From the NCBI GenBank assembly GCA_025677835.1, contig JAIXMR010000032.1:35001-99000 (forward strand): a stretch of 64,000 nucleotides of DNA, written 5' to 3'. Origin of the DNA: Sporodiniella umbellata. Its lineage: Eukaryota; Mucoromycota; Mucoromycetes; Mucorales; Rhizopodaceae. Positions 23,579-34,708 of this stretch are shown piece after piece. The first letter of the stretch is position 1; the number at the start of each line of letters is the position of its first letter. The notes under the pieces are model-generated. The model was not told the DNA's origin. It was given only the letters and a program-made list of their open reading frames with translations, and made no database searches. The translations under genes and the position numbers were made by a program.

Positions 23579-24480
23579 TTCAATAATCAATTAGATCGAG
23601 GACGTAGATATATATTTTACTCAAACCCCTTATAAACCGAGACTGCTATATATTAGAGTTATTTACGCTAATGAATTTGGTATTAATTTGTATAAATCCC
23701 AAGCAGATCAAGAAACGAATAGTGTTCAAGAAAATTCAGTCGAAAATGAGCTAATAGCTGTAGCTGATAATAAATTAAAACTTGGTATTTGTTTGCAGTA
23801 GAAAAAAAACCTGTTCCTCCTAAGACCAACTCTATTGTTACTATAGAATCAAAGATACAACTAAAGCAGTTTATACAAATTGTATATTGATCCACCGATC
23901 CTAAATCAACAACATATGAGCAGAGATATATGTCATTTTATGATATTATGTCAGATTTGCAGAAGTATACTTTAGTTTTTCGAGAAGAGAGTAATAGCAG
24001 CTTCGTTAACTGGTGTACGGCACAGAAGTTTGAATTCCTGAACGCAGGAATTAAAAGGAAACACGAAGGCTTTGAGTTAAGAATATCACGAAGAGAATTA
24101 TACGTATTAAAGAGTGGTTGTAGAGGTAAGTAATGTTTAGCATTATATGTTTATTATTATTAACTATCATATTATAGATATTTTATTGGAAGAGATAATT
24201 GGAATACATGAAAAATGCCAAGACTATATTACAGATTTAAAAAAGAAGATTACTGCATAGTGGGATACTGCCGTAAATCAAGGACAAGTTGTAAAGTCAC
24301 TTCAAAACATGATCACCGGGTTGAAAATCAGGTCTTTAGTCGAATATATTAACGTCACAGTCTGTTGCAATGCCAAGACTCCAATAAACAGAAGAGATTT
24401 GAAAAAGAATATGATAATAGACGAGTTATCAGGAGTGAATGGTGACGCACAAGGTATCCAATAACTTACAAAACGCAATT
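23489..24480 (+). pseudogene. recombinase-like family, unit 2 (decayed duplicate)
   Basis: Starts with SLGFISREEAVCLFYTVPFNQENANKYI (from 23497) and soon hits stops. From 23930 an open piece reads through 'FELRISRRELYVLKSGCRG' to a GTAAGT donor at 24126, the same intron position as after 'KLRSRQLYVLDDKYYG' in unit 1. After TATAG at 24178 comes 'LLEEIIGIHEKCQDYI', then DYCIVGYCRKS, a frameshift, and 'SLQNMITGLKIRSLVEYINV ... CCNAKTPINRRDLKK'. Shared intron position and collinear motifs show common descent with unit 1. Stops and a frameshift show it is inactive. Confidence 0.65.
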
Positions 24481-24553
24481 ATAATAAAGATTAATTTTTG
24501 TTGATAGATTTAAATTTCTAAATTTAACAGGTTTTTGTTGAATAAAACCAGTA

Positions 24554-24806
24554 TTATTCTATCGTTTTAGAAGTTTGTTTCGCTACTTGCAAGATTGCAG
24601 AATATTGTTTATATTCTAATGGATTAATCTCCATTGATTTTAGTGAGCAAAGTAATGGGCGCTTCGGATTTTCAGAGTAGCAAATGGTTACACCTTCTAT
24701 TTCATCGATGATTTTTATGTATTTATTCGCGTTCTCTTGATTGAACAGAACTGCATAAAACAAACACACTGCTTCTTCGCGAGAAATAAAGCCAAGTGAC
24801 AAGCTA
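24554..24806 (-). pseudogene. inverted copy of the REEAVCLFY module
   Basis: A minus-strand open frame of 82 codons (SLGFISREEAVCLFYAVLFNQ ... then CYSENPKRPLLCSLKSMEI) that copies the 5' part of unit 2 in inverted orientation and keeps reading where unit 2 has stops. It faces away from DHX34's stop (24892) by only about 90 bp. It has no start, terminal domain or known fold. It could be an exon of a lost gene or one end of an inverted duplication. Confidence 0.5.
24717..24806 (-). repeat. right arm of 90-bp inverted repeat
   Basis: Partner of 23489-23578 (88/90 identical in inverted orientation). The arms enclose about 1.1 kb holding decayed unit 2. Confidence 0.9.
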
Positions 24807-24891
24807 AAAAAAAAGTGTCAAACTATTCCAAAACTCTAAAATTTCGAAAAAGAAAAAACGGCTGATTTTATTTCAATCTTAAGTAATCCTC

Positions 24892-27800
24892 TCACTCGAC
24901 ATGATGTGCCTCAGTATGCTCCTCTGCTTCAGACCGTCTATACGAGAAGATTTTTTTACACATCTGACAATACCAGTAAGTTTTTTTCTTTTCAGGAATA
25001 TAGACCTGATCTACTGGTACAGCTGAAGATTCAGCTACGATGCTATTGTAGTAAAGATAAGGTGTGATTTGAAGACCGGAGCGCAAAGTTTCTTTGGGAT
25101 TCCAAGTACGAGGAAAATTTTCATCTCTATTTTCTGGTTGTATGTATTTGGGGTACTAGAAGAGGGTTTGGATTGAAGGAATGAATAGTCTGTATTCGCT
25201 TTTAAGATTTTAACCTACCATCTTTAGCAATTCGCTAGATTTTCCAATAGTGAGTTCTGCAGATATTGAGGTCTCCATAAAATCCTGAAGTCTCTCTAAT
25301 TTTTTTTTTTTTTTTGAGCGTTGGATTACAGAAAGTCAATGTTATGTTGACAAGAGGCTTTTATAGCTACAAAAAGAGATCCAGCTTACCACATAAGGAT
25401 TGAACTTCTTTAAGGTACTCAACTTCTATTTCAGGATCCCACATATCAAATGTTTTTTGAGAGACTTCTTTTTGATCTGAGAGAATTTGTTGTATTCCTA
25501 AAGGTAAATTGTCCTGTGTTGCTGAGCTTAAAAGAGTTTCATTTTCTTCAAATTCAACTGGCTTTTGTATATAGATATGTTATTTTACTTATTTTGCTAT
25601 CCCTACTTACCTTTCCTAGACCTTGGCTTATACGGATATTGAGTAATTGTGTGGATTTTTCACGAAGCTCAGATGACAAATAAAGCACGTATTCTGCTAC
25701 AGGTCTTGTACGAAATTTAAGAACATAAAACGAGTCAAATACTAGAACACTACAATCTTCATTGGTATCAACTACATAAAAAAAAATCTGCCGTTAGCCT
25801 TTTTTTTTTCCTAGACAAATCCAAAAAAAAAAAAAAAAGGGAGGAACTGACTGTGCTTTGAGAATAAAAGAAGTGTATGAATGCCTATGAAATAAGTATG
25901 AGCATATATAAAAGACTAATCATATTTATTTTACCTGGAGTTCTTGTTATATTCAACATATAAGGTTTGTTGGTTTCTAATAGCTGCAAATAGCACAATA
26001 ACTGCTGATACATTGAATCTTCCACTGTCTTGTCATCTAAAATACCAAACATATTTTTTTTTTTAAAAAAAAAAGAGAAAGTTTTGCCAGCTCTCTACAT
26101 CTGCTTCAAAGATACTTAACTTACCTTTTCGGGTATTTGAAGGCTGCCCTTGAACCCATTCCGGATTGGTTGCAATTATACTTGTAGGATGGATTGACAA
26201 AAAGTTTTTAACTAAGAAAAAAAAGGGGGGGAGAGAAGCTCAATTAGCGTTTCGTTCTGTTTTCATTTTTTTGTAAGCTACAAACCTGGTGTATGAAACA
26301 ATAGCTCGTTGCTGTTTCGGTGAGGATTGTGTTCGTCCCCTATAGCTAACTGAGGATAAAGGGCCGAGCATATAACAAGTTTGACTAAATTTGTTTGCCT
26401 TTCTGTCAGACAAGAAGCTTGAGATCTCAACTGGCGAATGTTGTGCATCAATGAAAACTCCAAGTCTCGAACGTCTACTTTATCAAGATCTGGACGTAAC
26501 AATAGTATTGGATTTTTGATACTTTTTTTTTAGCAAGATTTATACTACCTTGCTCGCCTTCAGTAATCTCTAATATGCGTCTTTTCTTTTTGGATTTTTG
26601 ATCAAACCTCTCTCTTCTTAACTGCTCTTTTACTTCATATCTTGACTCTCGTGTTTCCTCCTGGTTGGGGATTTTTTCTAAAAGTCCGGGTTGAAAGTCG
26701 TTCAAGATTTTCTCAAACTGCCGTTTCATCTTTGCAATCTAAAAAAAAAAAGGGCCATTGGTTTCACTTGTAAGAAAACCGCGGTTGAAAAGATAACGTT
26801 TTACTTCATAAAGTCTTTGCTCTTCGACGCCATGCCTTTTACACCATTTACGTGATGTTTCCTAAAAAGTAAAGTTCAAGTAGTTGTTCTATCTGATCAA
26901 TCAATACCTTGCGGTCACTTTTGACATCCAACCAGGCTTGCCATAGGTTTAACAAAGTAAATGGGTCTCCATGTTTAGAGTTAAATTGACTCCGAATCTG
27001 CTCATAGTTTACTGTCAACACCCATAAAGAATTTTATGATCGGCAATTACCTGTAGCGTATCGGAATTTCTAATGTTTGTGCGAGTAAATACAGATTGAA
27101 CGCTCATGCCAGCAGCAATTGTAATAATAGGATCTATTATGTTATATACCTTTATATCGATATACGTTTACAAATTAAATTTCAAACATCTAGCACTGTT
27201 TTTTTTTTTAAAAAAAACCTTTATGTACTTACCACGCCCAAAAGGAGCATTTTCCCTACAATAGCATCCACTGGAAGTTGCGCCAGAACAGACCCTAAAC
27301 CCGTAATACCCTCTTTGGTGTCAAGAGCTCCAAGATTTTGTAGAAAGTTTAGAGAAGCCTGCATAGCCTCTATGGAAGGCGCCTCGATATAATCAAAGTC
27401 TCGTGGGTTCCCTAGAGACATACACTTTATTTGCAGCAAGAGAGGCTCAAGCGGAGTTCGTTGGATCTCTGGTACAGCAAAGTCATGTAGATGATCAAAC
27501 TCTTGCTGTGAATACAACCGAAAGCATTCACCTGGCCCTGTACGGCCAGCGCGACCGGCTCGTTGCCGGGCACTAGCTTTTGAAATCCAAAACTCTGAAA
27601 GTCGGCTCATATTTGAGGCTGGGTCGTGGTTCATCTCTTTTACTTTTCCAGAGTCAATAATAAATCGGATACCATCGATAGTAATACTTGTCTCTGCTCT
27701 AATAACTTTTCAGTGCTGTGTTTTTTAGTAGATATTTATACTTACATATTAGAACTTATGATGCATTTTCTTACTCCTTCGGGTGTAATGTCAAACACTT

Positions 27801-27971
27801 TTTCTTGATCTTCAATTGAAAGAGAAGAATGAAGCATAAGTATGACCCACTTTCTAATTATAGATAGTACATCAGCCATCTAACACACCACGTAGTAAAA
27901 CTTACTTTGAATCTTGTGTATGCTCTGTTAACGCTTCTGCAAGATTAGATATCTATGTATCACGTCAATAT

Positions 27972-28004
<33 letters not shown>

Positions 28005-28532
28005 GTTTAGCCTTTGTAGTTTGCAGTTTTTACCTCGTTTATTCCGGACATAAATATCAGTAAGTCACCCCTTTCTCCTAGAGGAATAGTTTGGTCTATA
28101 TAGTCTATCACTTTGGTGTATGGATCTATTGAAAATTAGACGACAAAACGCCAACCTTAGATCTATACCTGGATTGATAGGCTGAGGCCGACTTGGGATC
28201 GAACTCTGAGTACATAAGAGCTGTCAGTAAACCAAGTTTCACGGTCTCTCCCTCAAAAAAAAAGTGCCGTACCTTAACAGGACTTGCTTGTCTTTTTTGA
28301 TAAGCAGCTGTATTAACAAGATTGGTGTCATCATCCCCATAAGGCCAATAGTGCATCTTCACATCATACATCCTTCCAGGTACATTTAAAGTAGGCGCAT
28401 CAAAATACTGTGCAAACAATTCAGCATTGATCGTTGCACTCATTAAGACTAAATATAAATCTGTACGTAGAGATAGCGTTTTTTTCAATAAGGCCAGAAG
28501 GAAATCACCTAGCCATATGGTGTTATTGCTAA

Positions 28533-28568
<36 letters not shown>

Positions 28569-29747
28569 GCAATAAGTTACCCATCATGTGCCGTTCATGC
28601 ACTTCGTCAACTACAATCACATCGTACATTGACAATGTGTTATCCAAAGCATACTGTCTTAGTAAAAGTCCCTTTTGAAAAAAGAAAAAAAAAAGATATA
28701 TGCTATTAAGATAATAAGGAATGAAATCAACGCCTTACTTCTGTTAAAAACAAAACGCGTGTTCGGCTTGTTTTGTTTCCTTCAAATCGAACTTGATAGG
28801 CTATTTGCGAGCCATACTCATTTAAAGTCTCATAGCTTTTTTCCAGAAAGATTAATAAAGAGTTGATTGTATCCAACTACCTCACACGTCTAGCCAAAGA
28901 AGAGCAGGCAAGTCGTCTAGGTTGTGTACATGCTATCTTATCGAAGCCAGCCTTCATCAATATTTGCGGCACTAAAAGATTGTCACAAACAATAAATCTC
29001 ACGGCACTTTCTAATTTACCTTGAGTGCTTTTGCCACATCCCGTATCACCTGCAATTAGCAGCACACGGTGAGTGCGTAAGGTCTGTACGATGGCATTGG
29101 CAAAGGGTGTCACAGGTAATAGCTCTTTGTTTTTGGCAATCTTCTCATTCAAGAGACGCCTTTTCTTTTGTGTAAAATCATGAAATAATATCAAGACGTG
29201 TCGTATCAATTCGCCTTCTTCTTGCATAACAGAGCCTTGGCTCTTTTCCTTTCCTTTAAACATACTTTCTTTTAGTTTACAATAGAAACCTGTGGGTAGT
29301 GTACGTGTTTTTTTGGTGTAAACAAACTTATTAATACTCTTCAAAATAAAGAAAAACATTCAAATCGAATTATTCATAGTTGTTACCCTCAAACTCATAG
29401 TAAATAGAAGAACCAGAGGGCAAATACCATGAAGCTAACCCTCTCTTTCTTTTAGAAAAAAAAATCTCATCGCTTTCTTGTGTCCATGGTGAATCCATGT
29501 CAAGGCAGTGAGTTTTTTTGCATTTTATATAGTCATGAGCTGCTTTCATGGCTTCGCTAAATTTGTGTGGATCGCGAATCTAGTCAAAAATTTGACATCA
29601 ACATTTTATGTTTTTTTTTTTTTGAGAAAAAAAAATTACAATGGCTTTCAAGTCCCAAGTTCTTTTGTAAAAGCTCTCATTTTTTACAAGTTTGCCGTCG
29701 ATGTCGTATTTCTCCTCGGGAATGTAGTCTCTTCTACGTTTACTCAT
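24892..29747 (-). CDS. DHX34: DHX34-type DEAH-box RNA helicase, 1118 aa, 23 exons
   Basis: Exons (high to low): 29640-29747, 29387-29579, 29020-29289, 28881-28971, 28739-28835, 28581-28671, 28273-28508, 28169-28220, 28034-28125, 27906-27952, 27746-27853, 27233-27698, 27051-27149, 26908-27000, 26805-26861, 26549-26738, 26286-26489, 26125-26211, 25935-26036, 25611-25771, 25390-25561, 25219-25295, 24892-25155. All phases agree. Motifs: Walker [10 protein letters not shown] (181-189), DEVH (275-278), MSATIN (306-311), [12 protein letters not shown] (507-518). The post-helicase region matches animal DHX34 ('[15 protein letters not shown]', '[18 protein letters not shown]', '[11 protein letters not shown]'), as does the C-terminal Cys2His2 finger (C1094, C1097, H1111, H1115). 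Length is close to the animal protein. DHX34 is known to act with SMG1/UPF1 in nonsense-mediated mRNA decay; that role here is transferred from the family. It is transcribed divergently from RPL10. Confidence 0.92.
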
Positions 29748-30421
29748 CAGAATAGATTACAAAACAAAAAGATATCAAAAATAGTATTTTGAAAGTCCTC
29801 TTGGGCAAATTTACAGCAAGAGACCTGTACAAAGTTTATACATATTGCTATCAATATCAATGGCGCTTATGAAAAAGTTGCGTAATAGCGCTTTGCATCG
29901 TCTATTGGAGCTTTTGATCGCCAATGCTTTTTCTGCTGTACTGCTTCTTTTGCTGTACCTCTTCTGTAGCCTGCATAATACTGCTGTAGGCATAGTAGCA
30001 AACTTGAAAAGCAGTTTAACAAGAAAAGAGAGGGCGTTGTATTTTTACTTTCTATTGCTAAGTATTAGTCTTTGTCTGCTTTTTGAAAAGGGCCAAAGAC
30101 AGCTCTAATTTCACTTGGGTGCAAGCTGTTATTCGATAAAGAAAAATACTAAAAAAGGTAAGCGATGGAGAAAATAATTTGTCATAATCCGGTCCGGAAA
30201 AAACCCAGCTTTTAAAGCTCATGCGATAGGACTAGGGGAAGCGCAAAGGGCTGCCACAAGAAATATTGCAATACAATGGATTGAGAGATCAAGTGAAATC
30301 CTTCTCTTCTTTATCGTACCTCGTACTTTGTAAATAATTTTGAAAAAAAAAAAAAAAACAATCCTTAGGACGGATGGATGAATAGAGTAATAACTTGATC
30401 TTTCTTCCTAGAATATTAACC
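29748..30421. promoter_or_regulatory. divergent promoter of DHX34 and RPL10, with a probable RPL10 5'UTR intron
   Basis: No gene is supported here. GTAAGC at 30158 and TTCCTAG ending at 30411, 11 bp before the RPL10 ATG, outline a likely 254-bp 5'UTR intron, common for ribosomal protein genes. A hydrophobic open frame at 29845-30108 has no domain and lies in the promoter. Confidence 0.45.
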
Positions 30422-31069
30422 ATGGGTCGTCGTCCTGCTCGTTGTTATCGTTACTGTAAGAACAAGCCTTACCCCAAGTCCAGATACAACCGTGGTGTCC
30501 CTGATGCCAAGTTGAGAATTTACGATTTGGGTCGTAAGAAGGCATCTGTTGACGATTTCCCTCTCTGTATCCACTTGGTTTCCAACGAAAAGGAACAACT
30601 CTCCTCAGAAGCTTTGGAAGCTGGTCGTATCTGTGCTAACAAGTACATGTCCAAGACCTCCGGTAAGGATTCATTCCACATGCGTATTCGAGTCCACCCC
30701 TTCCACGTCACTCGTATCAACAAGATGTTGTCATGTGCTGGTGCCGATAGATTGCAACAAGGTATGCGTGGTGCTTGGGGTAAGCCCAATGGTCTCGTTG
30801 CCCGTGTCAACATTGGTCAAATCATCTTCTCTGTTCGTTCCAAGGAATCTAACAAGGCTGTTGTCATTGAAGCCTTGAGACGTTGTAAGTACAAGTTCCC
30901 TGGTCAACAAAAGATCATTATCTCCAAGAAGTGGGGTTTCACTCCTTTGAACCGTGCCGACTACGTCGAAGCTCGTTCCAAGGGTCTCGTCAAGCCCGAT
31001 GGTTGTTACGTCAAGTTTGTCCCTCAAAAGGGTAAGCTCGAAGATTACTTCAAGGCTATGTCTGCTTAA
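30422..31069 (+). CDS. RPL10: 60S ribosomal protein L10 (uL16), 215 aa
   Basis: Intact single coding exon. I chose the ATG at 30422 because the family starts [20 protein letters not shown]; upstream in-frame codons belong to the leader. The product shows the full uL16 sequence: [29 protein letters not shown], the [24 protein letters not shown] core, GAWGKP and IGQIIFSVR, and it has the usual length of 213-220. It is a large-subunit protein that loads late and helps form the tRNA corridor near the peptidyl-transferase centre. Codon use is biased to C-ending codons, as expected for high expression. An AATAAA follows the stop by about 15 bp. Confidence 0.98.
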   Translation: MGRRPARCYRYCKNKPYPKSRYNRGVPDAKLRIYDLGRKKASVDDFPLCIHLVSNEKEQLSSEALEAGRICANKYMSKTSGKDSFHMRIRVHPFHVTRINKMLSCAGADRLQQGMRGAWGKPNGLVARVNIGQIIFSVRSKESNKAVVIEALRRCKYKFPGQQKIIISKKWGFTPLNRADYVEARSKGLVKPDGCYVKFVPQKGKLEDYFKAMSA

Positions 31070-33118
31070 TTTTTTTTGAATTCAATAAAACTAAGTTACA
31101 TATGTATAAAAATCCGATTTTTTTCGTATATTTCGTTACCCGTGTCCTAGTGTTGACCACTCAAACGCTAGATTTCCTTGCTTTAACTAGTCTTACAGTT
31201 GAGTATGGTGATATTGTAAACCGGATAGACTTAAAGGCATTTAGACGAATTAATAAGCGCATTAGGCTAACTTTGAGCTGTCAAATGTCTTGCGGCTTTT
31301 TTGATGGGGGAGTAAAAAACTGTTCAGACGGAAAAACTAAACTTTGCAGTGAAAACCGGTCCTTTTTTGTCTTGCTCAAGATAAAAACAGCCCTACCTCA
31401 TTGGTATGTTAATTACTACGTCTATACTAAGGTTTGTTAACAACCAAAGGAAAATCCCTTGGACTATCTTAAGGCCAGCATTTAGGTAATACAACAATAG
31501 CTTCAAAAAAAAGTATTGAGCAGCCTTGTTCTCACGTTTTCATTTTTTTTTTTACACCTATTGACCAGCCTGTATATGTTAGGTCAAAGCCATTTCTATA
31601 CGAGTTGTCAAACCACTCGGCAAGTTTTACCATGACCTTTTCTTAAAGTGCTTGCTAAGAGCTTTTGGGACAGACTGAGAGCTACAAGCGACTAATTAAG
31701 TCTACTAGAAGTCAAAGCTTTTTCTTTAAAAACTACTTACTAGTATACAGTAATTCAGAAGCAATAACCTTCTCAATTAGTTTGATACGCTACTGAGTTT
31801 AAATCCACAAAGCTTTGTAGACAACGCTCTCTTAGAAACTGATGTGTAGAATGTCTACATATGAGCGCTTATAATATTTTCAGGAAGCAAAAACAGCCCA
31901 TATCTGGGCTGTATAACTTTTATATACTGTTTTGTTATAGGTTTTTAAAAAAAGCCTATAAAAGTTTTCAAGGTCACTTAATTTTTAATGTCATTTTCAG
32001 GTGTATCAAATCCAAAATCACTATTCATTTTCGAGAAGCTTATTGAAACCCAAAAATAACAATAACAAATTCTGCCAAAGAGCCACATGTACAACACTTT
32101 ATTACTTAACAAAAGCAACATGGCGTTGCTTCACTTAAGGAAAAAGAATCAGAACGGATAAAACTCTAAGGCCAGCGTATTTTGACACGCCATAAAAACC
32201 AACCGATATATTTTAATATCACAGTTGACATTTCAGCTTTTTTTTTTTCAGGTATAGACATAATGTATATGCCGATAAAGTGATGACAACTTTGATGTTG
32301 GCGGAGAATAACTACAGAACGTGATGCGTATAGATCCGTGGACTTGTTTTGCTTAATTTTTAACTAAGACTGCTTCCTATGTAGTTAAGACGTAACGTTA
32401 TAGTTGTCTATTTACATAAAACTAAACAAAAAATTAATTTTAGAACTGCTTAGAAATGTAGAATATAAGCAAAGGTTCTTGTTGTATGTATCTTAAAAGC
32501 TACAGGTACAGCCTGATATTTTTCTGTTGGCTTAGTTCACTAAATATCTTTAGGCAATTATTGGTCTCAAACAGCCAAAGCTGTCTTTTTTCTCTAAAAA
32601 AAAATTGGGTTTATAAGCAAAGGCTTATACGATTGTTATGCGGGTTTAATAAATCCATGTTCTAATTGATTTGAACAGGTTTAGTAGACTTAAGAAGCCC
32701 TGTGCTTTAAAGATTTGTTACTATTCAATGTTGTCTAACTGAGTTTTCTAACTTTTGCTATTATTATCGACGCGTAGGTTTACTGTCAACAATAAGAAGC
32801 CAGCTGCTTATAGCTACAACGCATGCTGTAAAAAAAAACATTTTAGACGTCTGAAATTGTTTATATTATCTCGTTTCCTCGATACTTTTTTTCGGTTTCA
32901 AAGTATCAAAGATTCTACATGTTTGGTAATAAAACGCACAAAAAAGAAAATACTATCTTTTTCACACTCCACAAAAATTGTCCAGAATAATTCCTTTTTT
33001 GAATTCCGTGAGCATTGTTCTGATAACTGTAACATTAATTTTAAATGTTAAATTAGAAGAACTCCGAATAATCACCTGTCTTTTTCTTTAATTCGCTTCA
33101 AAAAAAAAAAAGAAAGCT
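31070..33118. other. intergenic; RPL10 3' end and up to next gene
   Basis: AATAAA at 31084-31089 is the likely RPL10 poly(A) signal. The rest, about 2 kb, is AT-rich with no supported gene. Open frames at 31102-31440, 31861-32046 and 32755-33051 lack domains. Confidence 0.6.
31084..31089 (+). terminator. poly(A) signal AATAAA of RPL10
   Basis: Canonical AATAAA about 15 bp after the RPL10 stop codon. Confidence 0.6.
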
Positions 33119-34564
33119 ATGGAATCTACACAGCGATGGGGAAAAAAGACACCTGAACGTAAAGTAGACAAAGAGCTTCAGCGAATTAAAAGCTTGGCTG
33201 TTGTTTCTGTACTGAATAAAGCATTTGGAGATAACGAACCTGTCACTCGACCCAGATCTGGCTCCCAAGTAGAGAACACTCGCAGGCCGGTTTCAGAGTG
33301 CTATGAGCCTACCAAAGAAGATGTTGAAGAATTTAATAAAATTCCAACGGAACCGTTTTCAGCTAAAGGAAAATACGAGATATCTTTAAAAGAGCTTGAG
33401 CAAGCAAAGGACCAGATAGAGGAAGCCAAAGAGCAAAGTGTACAACAAAAGAATCTGCTTGCTCTGCAAGACTCTCTTGTACAAGCACTTTCAGAGCAAA
33501 TTGAGTATCTAATGGCCGAAAATCAAAAGTTAACAGCACAAACAAAGGCACAGGTATCTATGCAAGAGATTCAAAGTACGATGGAAGATCTGCGTCGTCA
33601 CGACTGGCAGAAGGAGGTGCAAAACTTTAACAAAAGACTATCTGCAAACGAAAGCGCAATAGCAGTGTTTGAAAGCGCAAACGAGGAATTGAAAAATGAT
33701 ACAAGAACGCAAGCAATAACTATTGAAGCTAAAATGGAAATGATGCACAACCAGCTAAAAGAGAAAAACGAAATGATTAACCGACTACATTATGAACAGC
33801 ATATCAAACAAATGTTTCCATCCAAAAGTACAGAGAGTTCAACTAGCTCTAGAAGATCTTCAAATGCTCGACCAAAATCGCTCTTGGGTAGGTATAAAGG
33901 CGCACTGCCTGCTGCTACCCCTCCTCCTTCAGCTCCGTTACCTCCTATTCCAGCTGAATCGCCACAATGGGGCCATCGTCCAAATTCAGCGCACTACCCT
34001 GAAAGACCCAAGTCGGTTTATGATCAAATGCTACCCAGTAGGCCCACATCAGTTCACGATCAAGTGACGCTTAGTAGGCCACATTCTATTTACGATCAAA
34101 AAGCTTTTTACCAAAACAAACCTCTACCTACATACCAAGAAGAGGACATTTGCCAGAGTAGGCCGGTGTCCACGCATCAAGAGGCAAAAAATATACCTAT
34201 CTCAACTTATCAGCACGAGTCTTTAAATCAGCCTGTCTCAGTATACAAACACGAGTCACTAAATAGATCTATTTCTGTATGTGACCGTGAATCGCTTAGT
34301 AGGCCTGTCTCTTCTTACAATGACGAAACCTTGAGCCGGCCTGTGTCCACTTATGAGGAAGAGATTTCCGAAATGGTGTATTATAAAGAGTTCAATGAAC
34401 AGCTGCAAGAAAGGCTTTCTACATCAAAAGAAATTGACCATTTGAGTGTCTGGAAACCTAATGATTATGACGAGATACAGAAAAAACTAAATTCAAAAAA
34501 CTGGTTAGAAGAAGATCAAAAAAGTGCCTTCTGGAAAGGCATGAAGAAGAAGTTACGGGTTTAA
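33119..34564 (+). CDS. coiled-coil protein with repeated SRPxSxYD motifs, 481 aa
   Basis: Single exon, ATG at 33119 right after a poly-A leader. Residues about 85-235 are coiled coil (KELEQAKDQIEEAKEQSVQQ, LSEQIEYLMAENQKLTAQ). A Ser/Arg stretch (TSSRRSSNARP) and a proline-rich linker (ATPPPSAPLPPIPAES) follow. Residues about 290-420 contain about ten imperfect repeats of the form (L/Q)SRP(V/T/H)S(V/T)(Y/H)(D/Q), each followed by a short acidic spacer. These could be docking or phospho-sites; the serines and tyrosines sit at fixed spacing. The C-terminus is a short conserved-looking block (SVWKPNDYDEIQKKLNSKNW). No family recognised; a cytoskeletal or septal scaffold is one possibility. Confidence 0.7.
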   Translation: MESTQRWGKKTPERKVDKELQRIKSLAVVSVLNKAFGDNEPVTRPRSGSQVENTRRPVSECYEPTKEDVEEFNKIPTEPFSAKGKYEISLKELEQAKDQIEEAKEQSVQQKNLLALQDSLVQALSEQIEYLMAENQKLTAQTKAQVSMQEIQSTMEDLRRHDWQKEVQNFNKRLSANESAIAVFESANEELKNDTRTQAITIEAKMEMMHNQLKEKNEMINRLHYEQHIKQMFPSKSTESSTSSRRSSNARPKSLLGRYKGALPAATPPPSAPLPPIPAESPQWGHRPNSAHYPERPKSVYDQMLPSRPTSVHDQVTLSRPHSIYDQKAFYQNKPLPTYQEEDICQSRPVSTHQEAKNIPISTYQHESLNQPVSVYKHESLNRSISVCDRESLSRPVSSYNDETLSRPVSTYEEEISEMVYYKEFNEQLQERLSTSKEIDHLSVWKPNDYDEIQKKLNSKNWLEEDQKSAFWKGMKKKLRV

Positions 34565-34708
34565 TCATTGTTACTATTGTTTTGTGCAAAAACGAAAAAA
34601 AAAACAAAAAAAAAAAAAACAAAAATAAAGTTTTATTGTTAATATTGTTTGAATGATAAGAAAAGGAGATTAGATGGTCAAAAGAATTAAGTTTTTGTAC
34701 AAGAAACA

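Noticed and set aside
28126..28272. Read-through coding sequence '[21 protein letters not shown]...' at the end of a helicase exon
   Set aside because: It has no counterpart in DHX34 proteins and breaks the downstream phase. Treating 28221-28272 as an intron (GTACGG..GACAG) and using exon 28169-28220 gives '[12 protein letters not shown]' joined to [11 protein letters not shown], which fits the family.
30158..30411. Possible snoRNA inside the RPL10 5'UTR intron
   Set aside because: No convincing C/D or H/ACA boxes with paired stems were found.
30549..31027. Long open frames on both strands across RPL10
   Set aside because: Shadows of the highly expressed RPL10 frame; no independent support.
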